Positions 43,083 to 47,173 of a stretch of DNA of 47,173 nt are shown piece after piece; the first letter of the stretch is position 1; every line of letters begins with the position of its first letter. This DNA is from Clostridiaceae bacterium (GTDB lineage: Bacteria; Bacillota; Clostridia; Acetivibrionales; DULL01), in assembly GCA_012840395.1 (NCBI GenBank), contig DULL01000070.1, positions 1 to 47,173 on the forward strand. The letters run 5' to 3'. Made by a program: the position numbers and the translations under genes. Below the pieces are notes generated by a model, which searched no databases, had not been told where the DNA came from, and saw only the letters and a list, made by a program, of their open reading frames with translations.

Positions 43083-43870
43083 TTATTAAGCAAAAAGATA
43101 AGTTTAAGCCGGGTTATAACCCTATAACAAACATTGGGGATAAAGATAAGGATACCATGATGGACTTCGGTATACTAATACTTGAAAAAGGACAGGTTGA
43201 CAAAAATAATGAAGGAAAAGAAAGGGCTTTCCTGCTTATAAAAGGAGAGGTTGTTTTTGAATGGGAAGGCAATATAACCGAAGTAAAGAGGCAGTCTTTT
43301 CTTGATGAGAATCCATGGTGCCTGCATATACCGGCAGGAGTGGAGGTTAAGATTACTGCTTTAAGCGGGGAAGCAGAAATTTGTGTTACCAAGACATATA
43401 ATGAACGGAATTTTGAATCAAAACTATACACAGATAAAGACTGCAGGGTCGAACATTTCGGAAAAGGTACCCTCGGAGAAACATCCACAAGGATTGTAAG
43501 GACAATTTTTGATATCTCAAATGCTGATTATGCAAATCTTGTGGTTGGGGAAGTAGTAAACTTTCCTGGAAAATGGTCAAGTTACCCTCCCCATTATCAT
43601 CCTCAGCCTGAGATATATTACTACAAGTTCGTTCCTGAACAGGGTTTTGGTTACTCTGAATCAGGTGAGGAGGTATATAAGGTAAGGAATAATGATACCG
43701 CTTTAATCCTGAACAATGTTACACATTCCCAGGTTGCAGCCCCAGGATATGCCATGTTTTATGTATGGGTAATCAGAAACCTTGATGATAACCCATTTAA
43801 TGAAAGGATTTTTGTACCGGAGCATAAATGGTTGCTGGATAAAGATGCAAAGATTTGGCCGGAAAAATAG
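43079..43870 (+). CDS. iolB: 5-deoxy-glucuronate isomerase (IolB)
   Basis: This 263-residue double-cupin enzyme matches IolB in length and motifs: WCLHIPAGVEVKIT near 80, SSYPPHYHPQPEIYYYKF near 167-184 with metal-binding His and Glu residues, and ALILNNVTHSQVAAPGYAMF near 212-231 with the final His. It isomerises 5-deoxy-D-glucuronate to 2-deoxy-5-keto-D-gluconate in inositol catabolism. GTG 43079 overlaps the transketolase stop. The normal next enzymes, the kinase IolC and aldolase IolJ, are not encoded anywhere in the window. Confidence 0.92.
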   Translation: MIIKQKDKFKPGYNPITNIGDKDKDTMMDFGILILEKGQVDKNNEGKERAFLLIKGEVVFEWEGNITEVKRQSFLDENPWCLHIPAGVEVKITALSGEAEICVTKTYNERNFESKLYTDKDCRVEHFGKGTLGETSTRIVRTIFDISNADYANLVVGEVVNFPGKWSSYPPHYHPQPEIYYYKFVPEQGFGYSESGEEVYKVRNNDTALILNNVTHSQVAAPGYAMFYVWVIRNLDDNPFNERIFVPEHKWLLDKDAKIWPEK

Positions 43871-43890
43871 AATGAAAAGGATGTGAGAAA

Positions 43891-45825
43891 ATGAAAACTA
43901 TTCGGCTGACTATGGCTCAAGCGCTTGTAAAATTTCTGGATAACCAGTACATTGAATTTGACGGAGTTGAGAGCAAATTTGTAAAAGGAGTATTTATCTT
44001 ATTTGGCCATGGAAACGTATTAGGAATAGGCCAGGCCTTAGAACAGGACTCTGGCGGCCTGGTAGTGCATCAGGGAAGGAATGAACAGGGAATGGCGCAT
44101 GCTGCCATTGGCTTTGCAAAACAAAATCACAGGAGACAGATTTATGCATGTACTTCCTCTGTAGGACCTGGGGCTGCAAATATGGTTACGGCTGCCGCAA
44201 CTGCCACTGCCAACCGTATTCCGGTACTATTTCTGCCAGGAGACACTTATGCTTCCAGACAGCCTGATCCTGTACTGCAACAGATAGAGCATTTTCACAA
44301 CCTTAATATTACAACTAATGATGCTTTTAAAGCTGTAAGCAAATACTGGGACCGCATAAACCGTCCCGAGCAACTCATGACTGCCATGATTAATGCAATG
44401 AGAGTGCTGACTGACCCTGCAGATACAGGGGCGGTAACAATTGCGCTGCCTCAGGACGTACAGGGTGAAGCATATGATTATCCTGTAGATTTTTTCAGGA
44501 AACGTGTTCACAGAATTGAAAGAAGATTGCCTACAAAAGAGATGATAAAGGATGCTGTAGAACTTATAAAAACAAAGAAGAAGCCTATTTTGATATGCGG
44601 CGGTGGAGTAAGGTATTCTGAAGCAGCAGAAGTTTTTAAAACATTTGCAGAAAAATTCAATATTCCCTTTGGAGAAACACAGGCGGGAAAAAGTGCAATT
44701 GCGTGGAACCATTATTTGAATCTGGGTGGTATTGGCACTACAGGAAATTATGCTGCCAATATGATCGCCCGGCAGGCAGATCTGGTAATCGGTGTGGGAA
44801 CCCGATACACAGATTTCACTACTTCATCAAAATGGTTATTCCAGAATCCTGATGTAGATTTTATAAATATTAACGTTGCTGAATTTGATGCTTATAAATT
44901 AGATGCAGTCAAGATTGTAGCAGATGCGAAAGCCGGACTGGAAGCATTGATGGAGAGGCTGGATGAAATTGGTTATAAATCCGAATATTCTACGGAAATT
45001 GAAGAAGCAAAAAATAAATGGGCTGCCGAACTGGAAAGACTGTTTACACTGAAGTATACAGGTAATGACTTTAAACCTGAGGTTGCAGGTCATATTGATC
45101 ATGTATTGGGAGAGTTCGCAAAACTAACCGGTTCCTGCCTGACTCAAACAAGAGTGCTGGGTATTTTGGACGAAATGCTGGATGAGGATTCCATCGTTGT
45201 GGGTTCCTCCGGAAGCTTGCCGGGAGACATGCAAAGGATGTGGAGATCTAAGAAGCCGAATACTTATCATATGGAATACGGTTATTCCTGTATGGGATAT
45301 GAGGTTAATGCAGCTTTGGGAGTTAAGCTGGCAAGACCTGAAAGTGAAGTATACAGCCTGGTAGGAGATGGTTCTTACATGATGCTTCACTCTGAACTTC
45401 CGACTTCAATTCAGGAAGGCAAGAAAATAAATGTGATATTGTTTGACAATATTTCTTTTGGATGCATTAACAACCTTCAAATGGGACACGGAATGGGAAA
45501 CTTCGGAACGGAGTTCAGGTATAGAAATCCTGAAACAGGAAAGCTGGACGGAGACCTGATGGTAATTGATTTTGCCAAGAACGCAGAAAGCTATGGCTGT
45601 AAAACATATAAAGTACGGACAGAGGAAGAGTTAAGGGCTGCTTTGGAAGATGCCAAAAAACAGACTGTATCCACTCTTCTGGATATAAAGGTTTTACCTA
45701 AAACAATGACCCATGATTATGAATCCTGGTGGAGAGTTGGAAATGCCGAAGTAGCTGAAAAGGAGAATATTATAAAAGCAAATCAGAAAATGAAAGAAGA
45801 ACTAAGTAAGGCAAGAAAGTACTAA
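43891..45825 (+). CDS. iolD: 3D-(3,5/4)-trihydroxycyclohexane-1,2-dione hydrolase (IolD)
   Basis: This 644-residue ThDP enzyme of the acetolactate-synthase superfamily has the length and features of Iol[21 protein letters not shown] near 52-71 with the catalytic Glu, [15 protein letters not shown], and the C-terminal ThDP motif [12 protein letters not shown] extended to [11 protein letters not shown]. It opens the ring of the trihydroxycyclohexane-dione from IolE to give 5-deoxy-glucuronate for IolB. Start ATG 43891 follows AAGGATGTGAG, 20 bp after iolB. GC content here is clearly higher than in the region 18-38 kb. Confidence 0.93.
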   Translation: MKTIRLTMAQALVKFLDNQYIEFDGVESKFVKGVFILFGHGNVLGIGQALEQDSGGLVVHQGRNEQGMAHAAIGFAKQNHRRQIYACTSSVGPGAANMVTAAATATANRIPVLFLPGDTYASRQPDPVLQQIEHFHNLNITTNDAFKAVSKYWDRINRPEQLMTAMINAMRVLTDPADTGAVTIALPQDVQGEAYDYPVDFFRKRVHRIERRLPTKEMIKDAVELIKTKKKPILICGGGVRYSEAAEVFKTFAEKFNIPFGETQAGKSAIAWNHYLNLGGIGTTGNYAANMIARQADLVIGVGTRYTDFTTSSKWLFQNPDVDFININVAEFDAYKLDAVKIVADAKAGLEALMERLDEIGYKSEYSTEIEEAKNKWAAELERLFTLKYTGNDFKPEVAGHIDHVLGEFAKLTGSCLTQTRVLGILDEMLDEDSIVVGSSGSLPGDMQRMWRSKKPNTYHMEYGYSCMGYEVNAALGVKLARPESEVYSLVGDGSYMMLHSELPTSIQEGKKINVILFDNISFGCINNLQMGHGMGNFGTEFRYRNPETGKLDGDLMVIDFAKNAESYGCKTYKVRTEEELRAALEDAKKQTVSTLLDIKVLPKTMTHDYESWWRVGNAEVAEKENIIKANQKMKEELSKARKY

Positions 45826-45852
45826 TGTGGATTTTATGCTTACAAAAAAACG

Positions 45853-46785
45853 GTGATTAGCTTGAAAACGTTATTTTCATCCCTTAATAAAAAAATTAAG
45901 GGAATTATTTTGCTTATTATTACATCAATATTATGGAGCTTTGGAGGTTTGCTCATTAAATCAGTAAGTACACATCCTTTAGCAATTGCTGGTATAAGGA
46001 GTGGTATTGCAGCAGTTCTTGTTTTGATTATAAAAGGTAAGCCAAAGCTTAATAGGTCTTTAGCGCAGATTGGAGCTGCTTTATCCTATGCAGCAACAGT
46101 ATTATTAATAGTATTAGCCAATAAAAATACTACTGCTGCAAACGTAATATTGATCCAATACACCTCACCTATATATGTTGCACTATTAGGGAGATGGTTA
46201 CTGAAAGAAAAAGTAAAACTTTTAGACTGGATTACAATATTTATTGCTCTTAGTGGAATGGTACTAATCTTTATTGGTAAAGTTGATGTAAATGGTTTAT
46301 TGGGAAATATTCTGGCAGCAGGCAGCGGAATTTCATTTGCTTTACTAACAATATTCATGCGCATGCAAAAAGATGGTTCACCAACTGATTCAGTAATAAT
46401 GGGCAATGTATTGGCGACTATTATTGGAATTCCTTTTATTATTAATGACTTTCCTGATATGGAAGAATGGGTGTTTCTAATATTAATGGGTATCTTTCAG
46501 CTTGGTTTACCGTATATATTATATTCGTGGGCTATCAAGCATGTAACTGCCCTTGAGGCAAGTATGATATCTATTATTGAGCCGATATTAAATCCTGTAT
46601 GGGTATTTCTATTGCTAGGTGAAGTGCCTGATAAAAATACACTTGTTGGAGGATTTATTGTAATTATGGCGATTGTAGGAAGATGGATTTTTGATTACAT
46701 ATATAATTATAATGTTTCAAAATACCAATATTTATTACAACATAACAGTGATTGGATAGATGAAAGAAATACTACTAGAATATAG
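45853..46785 (+). CDS. EamA/DMT-family transporter
   Basis: This 310-residue membrane protein has ten hydrophobic segments in two EamA repeats (SILWSFGGLLIKSV near 25-38 and GNILAAGSGISFALLTIF near 150-167; VTALEASMISIIEPILNPVW near 233-252 is the second-repeat hallmark). Such proteins export or import small metabolites. It starts 28 bp after iolD, but has a weak ribosome site (GTG 45853 or TTG 45862) and is much more AT-rich, so it may have been added to the operon separately. Substrate unknown. Confidence 0.85.
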   Translation: MISLKTLFSSLNKKIKGIILLIITSILWSFGGLLIKSVSTHPLAIAGIRSGIAAVLVLIIKGKPKLNRSLAQIGAALSYAATVLLIVLANKNTTAANVILIQYTSPIYVALLGRWLLKEKVKLLDWITIFIALSGMVLIFIGKVDVNGLLGNILAAGSGISFALLTIFMRMQKDGSPTDSVIMGNVLATIIGIPFIINDFPDMEEWVFLILMGIFQLGLPYILYSWAIKHVTALEASMISIIEPILNPVWVFLLLGEVPDKNTLVGGFIVIMAIVGRWIFDYIYNYNVSKYQYLLQHNSDWIDERNTTRI

Positions 46786-47173
46786 TTGTACAAATACAAA
46801 ATATTAATTTTTATTATATTTGGTGCTTATATTAGTGCTTATATTGGTACTTATTTATATTATTATCATAAATTATGAATAACATTACTTGAAATCAAAT
46901 TCTAATATAGCTCTGTTAACTTAGTATGAAAGAAATGAAACCTGAAAAACTTCTAGTAGGTCTAAAAAGGAAAAAACCTACAAATGGAAGCCACTAAATG
47001 TAAGATAACACGAAAAAAAGAGAAGTGCAAGGTCTTTGAAAAATAGGTTTGTGTCAAGTACTAGTGGGCAAATTTTTCATTTTTCCTTGTAGTAAGAATA
47101 TGCCAGTACTTTTTTACTTGGTTTGATCTTACTTACCGCATTTATTCCACGGTTCCCTTGACAACGAGCCTCT
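46786..47173. other. Non-coding right end, possible edge of a mobile element
   Basis: No gene is recognised in these 388 bases. GTAGGT (46956-46961) and ACCTAC (46976-46981) form a short hairpin. From about 47051 TGTCAAGTACTAGTGGGC resembles an insertion-sequence end. On the minus strand the last bases encode RGSLSREPWNKCGK followed by a stop, perhaps the C-terminus of a gene beyond the window. Family not identified. Confidence 0.3.

Noticed and set aside
43114-43488. Minus-strand 124-residue reading frame opposite iolB
   Set aside because: It lies entirely opposite a well-supported gene with no start signals; it is a shadow of codon usage.
43891-45825. Acetolactate synthase
   Set aside because: Length of 644 residues, IolD-type motifs and the adjacent IolB gene favour the inositol enzyme.

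Overview
The window looks like chromosome from a low-GC Gram-positive anaerobe of the Clostridia. The evidence is the AT-rich sequence with strong AGGAGG-type ribosome sites and GTG/TTG starts, YesM/YesN-type two-component systems beside sugar-type (CUT1) ABC importers that carry no ATPase of their own, SipW-type signal peptidase and HprK-like proteins, and ferredoxin-fused oxidoreductases. No rRNA, tRNA, CRISPR array or complete insertion sequence was recognised.

Region 1 (1-3.75 kb) is a decayed peptide-maturation (RiPP-like) locus. It holds the C-terminal SPASM part of a radical-SAM maturase, a 61-residue candidate precursor, an HPr-kinase-like P-loop protein, a Ser/His signal-peptidase-like protease and an ABC exporter broken by a 1-nt frameshift. 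Region 2 (3.7-18.3 kb) is a nucleoside/ribose utilisation island: ribokinase, a YesN/YesM pair, a divergent ABC importer (binding protein and two permeases, two of the three genes broken), four nucleoside-hydrolase-family genes (one lacking its catalytic motifs), an aminotransferase and a DUF401 permease. Several short tandem-repeat arrays sit between these genes. Region 3 (18.3-20.1 kb) holds a coiled-coil membrane-anchored protein with a pentapeptide-period repeat and a small gene remnant.

Region 4 (20.2-46.8 kb) is a large carbohydrate/cyclitol catabolic island: MFS transporter and IolE-like protein; a minus-strand operon of two YesM-like histidine kinases around one AraC-type response regulator; a ROK repressor; an operon of SIS protein, 2-hydroxyacid dehydrogenase, PreA-like ferredoxin-fused dehydrogenase, DUF3830 and BadF-type kinase; then a long operon with a CUT1 ABC importer, Gfo/Idh/MocA dehydrogenase, archaeal-type GAPDH and PGK, split transketolase, IolB, IolD and an EamA transporter. 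A 16-bp palindrome (AATTATTATAATAATT, 14-16 matches) occurs upstream of the MFS, ROK, SIS and second binding-protein genes and may be the ROK operator joining them into one regulon.

The two most notable signals are these. First, the two kinases in the 22.4-27.6 kb operon are defective in complementary ways: one has the ATPase but no phosphoacceptor His, the other has the His but no ATPase, which suggests an obligate heterodimer. Second, the inositol-type genes iolE, iolD and iolB occur without iolC, iolJ or iolA but with a split transketolase and a dedicated archaeal-type GAPDH/PGK pair, which suggests a transketolase-based route for the IolB product.
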